Made by a program: the position numbers and the translations under genes | The notes under the pieces: generated by a model | What the model was told of the DNA's origin: nothing | The model's database searches: none | Seen by the model: only the letters and a program-made list of their open reading frames with translations | Assembly: GCF_019464495.1 (NCBI RefSeq) | Contig: NZ_CP080492.1 | Span: 434,001 to 498,000 of the forward strand | Length of the DNA: 64,000 nucleotides | Reading direction: 5' to 3' | Source: Leucobacter luti | GTDB taxonomy: Bacteria; Actinomycetota; Actinomycetes; Actinomycetales; Microbacteriaceae | Shown: positions 34,735 through 41,828 of the stretch, one piece after another | How positions within the stretch are numbered: position 1 is the stretch's first letter | How the letters are laid out: each line of letters begins with the position of its first letter

Positions 34735-36129
34735 ATGTCATTCGAGAAGCTTCCCCCGGCATCCAGTTCCGGGCAGGTCCCCACGGCGCCCGATGAGGAC
34801 GCGCTGATCCTCGCAGATCACGTGTCGCTATCGTTCCCGGCCGCCGACGGCGGAGCCTATGACGTGCTCACCGAGGTCAGCCTCGCCCTGCGGCCCGGCG
34901 AGATCGTGGCCCTGCTCGGCAAATCCGGATCCGGAAAATCAACTCTGCTGCGGCTGCTCGCCGGGCTCATAGAGCCCAGTTCCGGATCAGTGCGCTACCG
35001 CGGTGAGCGCCTGAACGGGGCCAATCCCGGGGCAGCGATGGTGTTCCAATCGTTCGCGCTGATGCCGTGGCTCACAGTTCTCGACAACGTCGAGCTCGGG
35101 ATCAGAGGCACCGGACTCCCCCGGGCCCAGCGACGCGCACTGGCTCTGGATGCGATCGATGCGATCGGACTGGACGGCTTCGAATCTGCGTATCCGCGCG
35201 AACTCTCGGGCGGCATGCGGCAGCGTGTCGGCTTCGCGCGCGCCTTCGTGCAGCACCCTGACGTCCTGCTTATGGACGAGCCATTCTCCGCACTCGACGT
35301 GCTCACCGCGGAGAATTTGCGCGGTGAGTTGATCTCGATGTGGGGCGCAGCTGACTTCCCCACACGCTCCATCTGCATCGTGACCCACAACATTGACGAG
35401 GCGGTGCAGCTCGCCGACCGCGTGCTCGTGCTGGGCGGGAGCCCCGCCAGGATCACCGCCGAGGTGCCAATCGTGCTCCCGCGCCCGCGGGACCGGCGCA
35501 GCCCCACGTTCGACGCCGCGGTCGATCACTTGTACGGGCTGCTCACGGGGCGTGAGGAGGGGGCCCGTGCACACCTGGTTCCCGGTCCGCTCACCCACCC
35601 GCTGCCAGAAGCTACGGTCGGCGGGCTGGCCGGCCTCGTACAGATCGTGGTCGCGCACGGCGGCCAGACAGACCTGCCGGATCTTGCTGATCAGCTGGCG
35701 TTTGACGTTGATGATCTGCTGCCGCTGGTCGACGCAGCACAGATGCTCGGGCTATTGGAAGTGGCTGGCGCCCAGGCGTTCCTCACCGAAACCGGTTGGG
35801 CGTGGCAGTCCGCTGATATGCAAGCGAGCAAGCGGCAGTTCGCGAAGCTAGCGGTGGCCGGCGCTCCGCTCGTGAGTACGATTGTCCGCGCACTCGAACA
35901 CAGCAACGACGGCGCGCTGCGCGACGACTTCTTCCGTGATCTGCTGCGACGCGGTTTCACCGCGGATGACGCGCAACGCCAGCTTGAGCTCGCGATCGAC
36001 TGGGGCCGCTACGGCGAGCTCTTCGATTACGATGCCAACGCCGGCGAGTTCGTGCTCGCCGAGGTGGCGTCGGGCCTCGCGGACTGGCTGGAGGGAGATC
36101 AGCCGGATCGCGGGTCCGATCCCAGCTAG
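34735..36129 (+). CDS. ABC transporter ATPase with C-terminal AAA-associated domain
   Basis: 464-residue protein. Residues 20-260 form a NitT/TauT-type ATPase: Walker A LLGKSGSGKSTLL, Q-loop VFQSFALMPW, signature LSGGMRQRVGFARAF, Walker B VLLMDEPFSALD, H-loop VTHNIDEAV. Residues 285-450 match the AAA-associated C-terminal domain found on ATPases of twin-permease systems (GGLAGLVQIVVAHGG, LPDLADQLAFDVDDLLPLVDAAQMLGLLE), which resembles a winged helix. Paired with the double permease and no binding protein. ArsR control suggests a metal or metal-related substrate (inference). The stop lies inside a strong hairpin. Confidence 0.87.
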   Translation: MSFEKLPPASSSGQVPTAPDEDALILADHVSLSFPAADGGAYDVLTEVSLALRPGEIVALLGKSGSGKSTLLRLLAGLIEPSSGSVRYRGERLNGANPGAAMVFQSFALMPWLTVLDNVELGIRGTGLPRAQRRALALDAIDAIGLDGFESAYPRELSGGMRQRVGFARAFVQHPDVLLMDEPFSALDVLTAENLRGELISMWGAADFPTRSICIVTHNIDEAVQLADRVLVLGGSPARITAEVPIVLPRPRDRRSPTFDAAVDHLYGLLTGREEGARAHLVPGPLTHPLPEATVGGLAGLVQIVVAHGGQTDLPDLADQLAFDVDDLLPLVDAAQMLGLLEVAGAQAFLTETGWAWQSADMQASKRQFAKLAVAGAPLVSTIVRALEHSNDGALRDDFFRDLLRRGFTADDAQRQLELAIDWGRYGELFDYDANAGEFVLAEVASGLADWLEGDQPDRGSDPS

Positions 36130-36150
36130 GACTCGGTCCCGCGATCCGGC
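36102..36150 (+). terminator. Long GC-rich hairpin at the end of the ABC operon
   Basis: GCCGGATCGCGGG (36102-36114) pairs perfectly with CCCGCGATCCGGC (36138-36150), and a further 4 bp pair inside after one mismatch. The ATPase stop codon lies in the loop. No T-run. Convergent with the CorA operon. Confidence 0.6.
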
Positions 36151-36216
36151 CGCAGGCGCGGTGCAACGGAACGCTCGGTAGCGCTCGGTAGCGCTCAGTG
36201 CTCAGGGGGCAAACAC

Positions 36217-37068
36217 TCAGCGCAATTGCCCGGCGCGCTTCACCGTGTAGATCGGGATCACCGCAAGGCAAAAGACCCCGATGATCTGCACCCAAGCGGA
36301 GTACTCCCAGCTCAGCTCGGGCATGAACTCGAAGTTTTGCCCGTACCAGTTGATCAGCGTCGTCCCAGGAATCAGGATCGCCCACAGCACGGTAAATATC
36401 TTCACAATGTTGAGGTCACTGGTGGCGATCTGCTGTGCGGTGTCGCGCGCGTGGAATCGGTGCCGGTCGATACAGAACTCAACTCGATTCGAGAGCGCGT
36501 CGCCCTGCTGGATCAGCGCGTCGAGCTCCTCGCGTGGGACCGCACCTGTTTCGGCAGCCTCGCGCCGCATCAGTCTGGCAAGCTGCGTGAGCCGCCCAAC
36601 CGAGTACGACACGTGCGAGAGCATGGCGTCGACGTCGGTGAGGATCTCACTCACGTGAGGGAGATCACTCAGTCCAATCCCGCGTGCAGGTCCCAGCTCC
36701 GCGGCGAGCCCGGCGACGGATCCTCGCACGAAGCGAAGATCAGCTTCGATGAGTCCGAGACTTTCCGCATTCGCACGGAAGCCGGCACGCACGATGGCGG
36801 TGCCCGCTCCGGCGGCGCCCCGATTCGCAGCGTCGTCCCACTGCAGTCGCGCCTCGACGTCCTGCAGCAACGGAACACCGACGCCCGGCTCAATCGTCAT
36901 GATTTCTCCGGGCCGGATCACAACGGAGACGTCCCACACCCGCGCACCCTCGGGATCGGGCGTCACGAAGCGGAGCGGGAACGCATCCGGCGCGGTCACT
37001 TCGTCTGTACCCTCAGCTGCGGCACACACCCGCGTCCAGCTGCGCTGCGACACACTCCGGACACTCAT
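36217..37068 (-). CDS. CorA-like divalent cation transporter 1 (YGQN signature)
   Basis: 283 residues: a cytoplasmic alpha/beta N-domain, long helices, then two C-terminal membrane helices. The signature after TM1 is YGQNFEFMPEL rather than the canonical YGMNF..MPE. The stretch before it (SDLNIVKIFTVLWAILIPGTTLINW) matches CorA TM1. I chose ATG 37068, which overlaps the CorA2 stop (ATGA). The C-terminus is basic (TVKRAGQLR) as usual. Last gene of the M-box operon. GMN is important for magnesium selection in studied CorA proteins, so selectivity may differ. Confidence 0.87.
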   Translation of the reverse strand: MSVRSVSQRSWTRVCAAAEGTDEVTAPDAFPLRFVTPDPEGARVWDVSVVIRPGEIMTIEPGVGVPLLQDVEARLQWDDAANRGAAGAGTAIVRAGFRANAESLGLIEADLRFVRGSVAGLAAELGPARGIGLSDLPHVSEILTDVDAMLSHVSYSVGRLTQLARLMRREAAETGAVPREELDALIQQGDALSNRVEFCIDRHRFHARDTAQQIATSDLNIVKIFTVLWAILIPGTTLINWYGQNFEFMPELSWEYSAWVQIIGVFCLAVIPIYTVKRAGQLR

Positions 37069-38027
37069 CGCAGCCACCCTTTGCGCTTGATGTAGGCAAG
37101 CGGCACGAGCGCGAACACCGCAGTAGTGCCCATCACGAACCACTCACCCCACTCCAACGCGAGCTCCGGCATGTTCGCGAAGTTCTGGCCGTAGTATGCG
37201 GCGATCAGAGTTGGCGGCGTGAACACCGCTGTGACAACGGTGAACACCTTGATGATCTGATTCTGCTTCAGATCCAGCGTGGTCATGAGCGACTGTTGAA
37301 TATTGCGCACTTTCGCGTGCTGGAACCGTGCGTGGCGCCGTCCTCCCTGGATATCGGAGAGCAGCGTGGAATACTCCTGCTGTGCATGGCCGCTCGCCCG
37401 GCGCACCCTGCGGGCGGCACGCTCCAGCATCAGCTGCCCCTGCACGGTGCGGGCGATGAGCTCTTCTGCACCGCCGAGTGACACCGCTGTCTGCGCGATA
37501 TCTGCGACACCGACCTGCCTCCCCTCGAGTCTGTAGCCGCCGCTACTGTCCACTGCGTCGTCCGCGAGGCGATTGAGTACGTGGGAGATCCGATCGACGG
37601 TATCTTGCAGCGCGTCGTTCAGGCCTTCCAAGATGATCAGTAGCGCCTCGCGGCTCGTCGCCGTCTCTGGGAGCCTGCCGATACGAGACTGGGCGGCGGC
37701 GAGGGCCTCGATCGGGTGATCCGGTTCGACCGTGATGAGCAGATCGTCGGTGAGGGCAAGCAGTATCCGAGCTCCCATGAATACGGTGCCTCCGTCAGGA
37801 ACGACGTGGTGCGGGAAATCTGGCAGAGGGAGATCGAGCGGCAGCACAACACACCCCTGCTCGTAAGTGGGGTGCCTGTTGTCCCGATCCAGATGCACCC
37901 CGTATGTGCCCTGGATGCTCGCCAGCATGGCCCGATCGGAGGCGCGCACGCGCAGCCAGCCGGTGCGCGGCAGTTCGGCCCCCGTCACGGGGTTCGGCTG
38001 CGCTGTCGCGGTGGTGTTCTCAGTCAT
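37065..38027 (-). CDS. CorA-like divalent cation transporter 2 (YGQN signature)
   Basis: 320-residue CorA-family protein. Stalk helix and TM1 are conserved (LMTTLDLKQNQIIKVFTVVTAVFTPPTLIAAYY), the loop signature is YGQNFANMPEL, and TM2 ends in the basic tail YIKRKGWLR. The N-domain is an alpha/beta fold. ATG 38027 has only a weak ribosome-binding site. Translationally coupled to CorA1 by a 4-nt overlap, suggesting both may join one mixed pentamer (inference). Confidence 0.88.
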   Translation of the reverse strand: MTENTTATAQPNPVTGAELPRTGWLRVRASDRAMLASIQGTYGVHLDRDNRHPTYEQGCVVLPLDLPLPDFPHHVVPDGGTVFMGARILLALTDDLLITVEPDHPIEALAAAQSRIGRLPETATSREALLIILEGLNDALQDTVDRISHVLNRLADDAVDSSGGYRLEGRQVGVADIAQTAVSLGGAEELIARTVQGQLMLERAARRVRRASGHAQQEYSTLLSDIQGGRRHARFQHAKVRNIQQSLMTTLDLKQNQIIKVFTVVTAVFTPPTLIAAYYGQNFANMPELALEWGEWFVMGTTAVFALVPLAYIKRKGWLR

Positions 38028-38095
38028 TTCGACCGTCTTTCGTGAAGTGGTGGGACGAGTGCGAAGTGAGGCCCGCCCGTACGGTGTGGTGCCGG

Positions 38096-38329
38096 CTACC
38101 CAAGGGTGAGGCCGAAGATGTGGAGGCCGGCGAAACAGGCGATGATGCCTGCGTAGAGCACGACGACCGCCCAGATGATCTCGCGCTCGATTTTCGAGCT
38201 GCGCGGACGCGATGAGTCGTCTTGCGCCTGCTCCATGCCGGGGGTTTCAGCGCCGAGGCTGTTCAACTCGAGTCGTGAACTCCAAACATTGGGCGAGGTG
38301 CGGGTGGGCTGTAAGTTCTGCGGTGACAT
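38096..38329 (-). CDS. Small single-span membrane protein (77 aa) of the M-box operon
   Basis: 77 residues, from ATG 38329 with CAGGAG 7 nt upstream. The polar N-terminal 50 residues are followed by one C-terminal membrane helix (IIWAVVVLYAGIIACFAGLHIFGL). I do not recognise a family. It lies between corA3 and corA2 with short gaps (50 and 68 nt), inside the riboswitch-controlled operon, so it may assist or regulate the CorA proteins, as MgtS or MgtR do for other magnesium carriers. No similarity to those peptides is claimed. Confidence 0.65.
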   Translation of the reverse strand: MSPQNLQPTRTSPNVWSSRLELNSLGAETPGMEQAQDDSSRPRSSKIEREIIWAVVVLYAGIIACFAGLHIFGLTLG

Positions 38330-38379
38330 AGCGGGCTCCTGATGAGTGTCAGAGGGGTGATGGGTTTGGGTCAAGCGAG

Positions 38380-39330
38380 CTAGCGCAGCCACCCGCGCCA
38401 GCGGACGTAGAGCAGCGGGAGCATCGCAAAGATGAAGCTCAGCACGATGATCATGGGCTCCGCGTACTGCCAATTGAGGATCGGCATGAGCTCGAAGTTC
38501 ATGCTGTAGTAGGTCGAGAGCAGCATCACCGGCAGGAATACCGCGGTGACGACCGAGAACACCTTGATGATCTGGTTTTGCTTCACGTTCAATGCGAGGT
38601 TGTTAGTCTGCTGGAGTAACCGCACGCGGTCGTGCACGAAATCGATGTGCGGCTCGATCGCCTCGATATCTTGGAGGAGCCGTTCGAGATCGGTGCGGTT
38701 CTCCCAGCCGCGGCCTCGGGTGAGCGTCCGGAGGTGGCGTCCGCCCTCGGCAAGCACAAGCTGACTCTCCATGCAGTAGGACAGGAGTTCTTCCATGTCG
38801 GCGAGCTCCTGCTGCGTTGCTGTGACGTCGCTCACGCCGAACTCGCGCGCCCGCTTCGTTTCGAGGCTGCGCAGGATCGAGCTGGTCTGCGTCATCATCC
38901 GCTCGGTGCTGCCGCTCAGGTTCGTGACCAGTTCGTCCGTCGTATCGGCGATACTCTCGAGGACGCACGCGGCGATCTCGATCGGGCTATCGCCCGCTCG
39001 CCCATCGCGCTCCATGCGGGCGAGCGCAAGGTCGAGGGGTGCGCAGCCGCTGAACGGCTCGATCGTGATGACGACGTCTTTCCCGACCACGAGCACAATG
39101 CTCGTCTCTCGGTACGATCCGGCGTCACGATCCACACATGAGACCGAGATGGTGACGAAGTCACCGCCGGAATTGAACGGGGTGGTTACTGCCTCGCGGA
39201 GGTCAGCGCCGTAGTCACCGCGCAGCCGTTCCAGCACTTCGAGGTCGCCGCCAAGGACGCGCTGCCAGCGCCCCTCACACAGCGAATCGACGTGGCCCTG
39301 TCGAGCGAATTGTGGTTCTGTGGTCTTCAT
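38380..39330 (-). CDS. CorA-like divalent cation transporter 3 (YSMN signature)
   Basis: 316-residue CorA-family protein. TM1 region: LALNVKQNQIIKVFSVVTAVFLPVMLLSTYY; loop signature SMNFELMPIL (Gly of GMN replaced by Ser, Glu of MPE replaced by Ile); TM2; basic end VRWRGWLR. I prefer ATG 39330 (MKTTEPQFARQ), with GAGA a few nt upstream; ATG 39363 would add 11 residues. First CorA of the operon, 53 nt after the 107-residue small protein. Confidence 0.88.
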   Translation of the reverse strand: MKTTEPQFARQGHVDSLCEGRWQRVLGGDLEVLERLRGDYGADLREAVTTPFNSGGDFVTISVSCVDRDAGSYRETSIVLVVGKDVVITIEPFSGCAPLDLALARMERDGRAGDSPIEIAACVLESIADTTDELVTNLSGSTERMMTQTSSILRSLETKRAREFGVSDVTATQQELADMEELLSYCMESQLVLAEGGRHLRTLTRGRGWENRTDLERLLQDIEAIEPHIDFVHDRVRLLQQTNNLALNVKQNQIIKVFSVVTAVFLPVMLLSTYYSMNFELMPILNWQYAEPMIIVLSFIFAMLPLLYVRWRGWLR

Positions 39331-39383
39331 CGTGTCTCTCGTTTCGCGCGGGTAGGAGGCCATCTCGTGGGGAGGCTCGTGCC

Positions 39384-39707
39384 CTACTCGTCGTCTTTGT
39401 AGAAGGTGCTGTGGGTTCCCGACGTCGAGGAGGTCTTCGTTTCGAGCCCGTAGTTGAGGGCGTGTAGCCCGGCGGTCACCCCGAGGGTGAGGGCGGCACT
39501 CAGCAGCACCATGCGGGTGGTGAACTTCTCGTAGCGGGTGACTCGGCGCTTCCTCACCGCTGACGTCGATCCTGCAAAAACGTGGCTGTGCCAGTGTTCT
39601 TCGGCAGGAGCTCCGCTACTCGGGCCGCGGCCGCGGACGCCGCGTTGCGCGACATTCGGCTGATGGACCTGCCAGAACAGGATGGGTTCGCGGAAGTCTC
39701 TGGGCAT
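39384..39707 (-). CDS. Small single-span membrane protein (107 aa), first gene after the M-box
   Basis: 107 residues, ATG 39707, with AGAGGAAG about 10 nt upstream. The N-terminal 55 residues are polar (MPRDFREPILFWQVHQPNV...). A basic stretch (VRKRRVTRYEKFTTR) precedes one membrane helix (MVLLSAALTLGVTAGLHALNYGL), and a short polar tail follows. No family recognised. It is the first gene behind the riboswitch, so it is the one most directly under magnesium control. Confidence 0.65.
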   Translation of the reverse strand: MPRDFREPILFWQVHQPNVAQRGVRGRGPSSGAPAEEHWHSHVFAGSTSAVRKRRVTRYEKFTTRMVLLSAALTLGVTAGLHALNYGLETKTSSTSGTHSTFYKDDE

Positions 39708-39724
39708 GGCTCAGCTTCCTCTCA

Positions 39725-39739
39725 CGCCTCGTCGAGGCG
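39725..39739 (-). promoter_or_regulatory. Hairpin between the M-box and the first ribosome-binding site
   Basis: CGCCTC-GAC-GAGGCG (minus strand), a perfect 6-bp stem that ends next to the AGAGGAAG of the 107-residue protein. It may be part of the riboswitch output, hiding or freeing the ribosome-binding site. No T-run, so translational control seems likelier than termination. Confidence 0.5.
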
Positions 39740-39757
39740 GCTAGGGATAGTGGACAG

Positions 39758-39921
39758 GCGCTTCCATGTCAGAGCTTCGGCATTGCACGACGTAGCCAGA
39801 TGGCAGCCACTTGGGATACCCCCTTAATCCGAGGGCACCTGTCCTGATCTTGAACATCTCTCGATGCCTGCAGATCAGTGGCCTGTGTTCGTGCAAGAGC
39901 CTCACCGAACGAAGCGCTTCC
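39758..39921 (-). promoter_or_regulatory. M-box (ykoK) magnesium riboswitch
   Basis: On the minus strand this about 164-nt leader shows the M-box conserved blocks in order: CTTCGTTCGGTGAGGCTC, ACACAGGCCACTGATC, GATCAGGACAGGTGCC, AAGTGGCT and GTGCAATGCCGAAGCTC. The ends pair (GCGCTTC near 39915 with GAAGCGC near 39760) as the closing P1 stem. A promoter sits directly upstream (-10 at 39925-39930), so transcription would begin at the 5' edge of P1. Known M-boxes bind Mg2+ and shut off magnesium-transport genes at high Mg2+. Here it leads an operon of two small membrane proteins and three CorA homologues. Confidence 0.9.
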
Positions 39922-39924
39922 ATC

Positions 39925-39953
39925 ACCGTACCAACATTCAATCACTTGCGCAA
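39925..39953 (-). promoter_or_regulatory. Promoter of the M-box/CorA operon
   Basis: Minus strand: TTGCGC (-35, 39948-39953), 17-nt spacer, TACGGT (-10, 39925-39930). It fits exactly upstream of the riboswitch. Confidence 0.6.
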
Positions 39954-40244
39954 ACAAAAGAGTGCAGAGGTATGAAGTGAGCGCTCGCCATGCGCTCTGG
40001 AACTGGCTCCAGCTCCGGTCCCGTGTAGTACAGGTACCGGTGTGTGGGCGCCGGGCATCAGCCCGTGGCAGCGATCCGGAACGGCGCCTCGGTGCGTGGC
40101 CACATGCAGCATGAGATGGCACCGTGTGATGCTTTTCGCACCCACGACCGCTGCACCGAGCGATCGCAACCGTTCCAGTGCGCGCAGGCAGACCGGCCCA
40201 GCATCCGAGGTGTCGCGGAGCGAGCGAGGCCTAGAACGATCTGG
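39954..40244. other. Intergenic region, no gene seen
   Basis: About 290 nt between the M-box promoter and the end of the oxidoreductase gene. I see no convincing reading frame, RNA or repeat in it. Confidence 0.5.
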
Positions 40245-41324
40245 TCAGGATACGTGTGCGCGGTCCGCTGCCCAATCGGCGACTCGGAGCGCAAGTGTTG
40301 CGGCGAGGGTGATTCCCGGATGGGCGGCGAGCACAAGGGCGCCAGGGTGGTCCGGCAGCGCCTCGCACACGAGTGCGCGGCCGGCCGGAATCGGGCGCCA
40401 CCCGATCGTGAGGGCTTCTGGCTCCGGGGTCGCGGCAAGCCCGAACGCCTTGCGGACTGCGGTCAGCGATGCTCGTGCGCGCATCACGGTCGTTTCTTCC
40501 GGTTCCCCAGCCACCACATCTTCGGCTGCGACGAAACGGCCGGTGCCGTCCGGACGAATCTCAAACTGCGGCGTCGACACGACTGCGGTCACTTCGAGGT
40601 CTGGCGCAGTGAACGTGAAGCGCGCGGCCGGGCTCGAGTCAATCACTACACTCCCGCCCAGCTGGGCAGCGAGTTTCGGTATACCAACACCACACGCGAG
40701 CACGAGGCTGTCGCACTCGACCGCAGCCCCTGACTCCTCGAGCACACGGTAGCTGTTCAGCGGCAGCGGCGTGACATGCAGAACCCGTCCCGGGCGAAGC
40801 GTTGCACCCAGCACAACCGCCTGATCCAGCATCGCGCTCCGATACTGGGCGGCGTCGAGAATCGCTTCATCGGCGGCCCACGCGATGGCACTCGCGTGGC
40901 CCCGTAATCCGGGCAGAGTAAGAGAGCGCACCCCACTGGGCATCAGCTGCATCCCTGATCGGGATTGTGCGATGCGAGCGCGAGTCTCCTGGGCGGTCTC
41001 AGCCCAGCTCGCAGCGCCGCTCCAGCTCACCCATGGGGTTGGGACCAATCGCTCCAGCAGTGCTCTCGTATCAGCCAGAGCGCGCTCCAATTCGGGAATT
41101 GACCTGGCTGGTCCGGCTGCAGCGCTCCCCGCCCGCGTCACCCATCCGAAGGCTGCGTCACTCGCCGAGGGGGTCTCCGCCTGCTCGTCGATCACGGTGA
41201 CACGGTGCCCACGGGCCGCAAGTTCGAACGCAGCAGCGGCTCCGAGGATCCCGGCACCGACCACCACGACAGAGTGGGCTCGGTCGTGGTGGTTCGGTGC
41301 TGCGGGATCGCGAAGCAGGTCCAT
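40245..41324 (-). CDS. DAO-family FAD-dependent oxidoreductase
   Basis: 359-residue flavoprotein of the D-amino-acid oxidase/glycine oxidase type. The N-terminal Rossmann FAD motif is VVVVGAGILGAAAAFELAARGHRVTVID (GxGxxG plus acidic end). The C-terminal GWRPIPAGRALVCEALPDHPGALVLAAHPGITLA (in pieces) is the family's second FAD-contact region. The middle is divergent, so the substrate (amine, amino acid or sarcosine-like) cannot be given. Starts at ATG 41324; 51 nt after the upstream 150-residue secreted protein on the same strand. Confidence 0.88.
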   Translation of the reverse strand: MDLLRDPAAPNHHDRAHSVVVVGAGILGAAAAFELAARGHRVTVIDEQAETPSASDAAFGWVTRAGSAAAGPARSIPELERALADTRALLERLVPTPWVSWSGAASWAETAQETRARIAQSRSGMQLMPSGVRSLTLPGLRGHASAIAWAADEAILDAAQYRSAMLDQAVVLGATLRPGRVLHVTPLPLNSYRVLEESGAAVECDSLVLACGVGIPKLAAQLGGSVVIDSSPAARFTFTAPDLEVTAVVSTPQFEIRPDGTGRFVAAEDVVAGEPEETTVMRARASLTAVRKAFGLAATPEPEALTIGWRPIPAGRALVCEALPDHPGALVLAAHPGITLAATLALRVADWAADRAHVS

Positions 41325-41375
41325 GGTGGTTCTATTGTGCCGGGTGGGGCGCGGCTCTCGCGCTGCGGTGCTTCG

Positions 41376-41828
41376 TCAGCGAGTCAGATCTACCAATTGC
41401 AGGATTTCGCTTGGCTGATGGTTGTGGTCGCCTGCGTACGCAATGCGGCATTCGATCTGAGCCGAGCCCCACTCATCTCGCTCGTCAAAAGTGAAGGTGT
41501 ACGTTCCGTTGGCAAGTTCTTGGGTGCCGAGCTCAACGGTGCCGCAACGCAACGCGACCGTTCCAGTTGGCACGGTGCCGTGTATGCCGTCGATCTTGCC
41601 ACTCACAGTGATCTCGCGCACGTCCGCTACTGCGAACGCAATGTTCAGGTACGCTTCATCGGCTATGCGCGAGGTCGCTCCCGACGCAGACACACCGATC
41701 CAAGACAGCGTCCCCACGAGACCTACTGCGAGCACGCCCGCAATCGCTGCGCGACGCAGCGAGGTGGGTCGCTGTGAAGATGAACTCTCGCTCGTGCGAC
41801 TTGGACGGGGGCTGTGGTGATCGGTCAT
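41376..41828 (-). CDS. Exported protein with alternate (SipW-type) signal motif, 150 aa
   Basis: 150 residues: a basic Ser-rich N-terminus, a hydrophobic helix (AAIAGVLAVGLVGTLSWIG), then the motif DEAYLN at residues 57-62, matching related motifs in three other proteins of this locus. The rest is probably beta-rich with one Cys pair (LRCGTVELG, IECRIAYAG). Function unknown. GGAGGACAACGA precedes ATG 41828, and the start overlaps the stop of the propeller-like gene (ATGA). Last gene of the locus. Confidence 0.72.
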   Translation of the reverse strand: MTDHHSPRPSRTSESSSSQRPTSLRRAAIAGVLAVGLVGTLSWIGVSASGATSRIADEAYLNIAFAVADVREITVSGKIDGIHGTVPTGTVALRCGTVELGTQELANGTYTFTFDERDEWGSAQIECRIAYAGDHNHQPSEILQLVDLTR

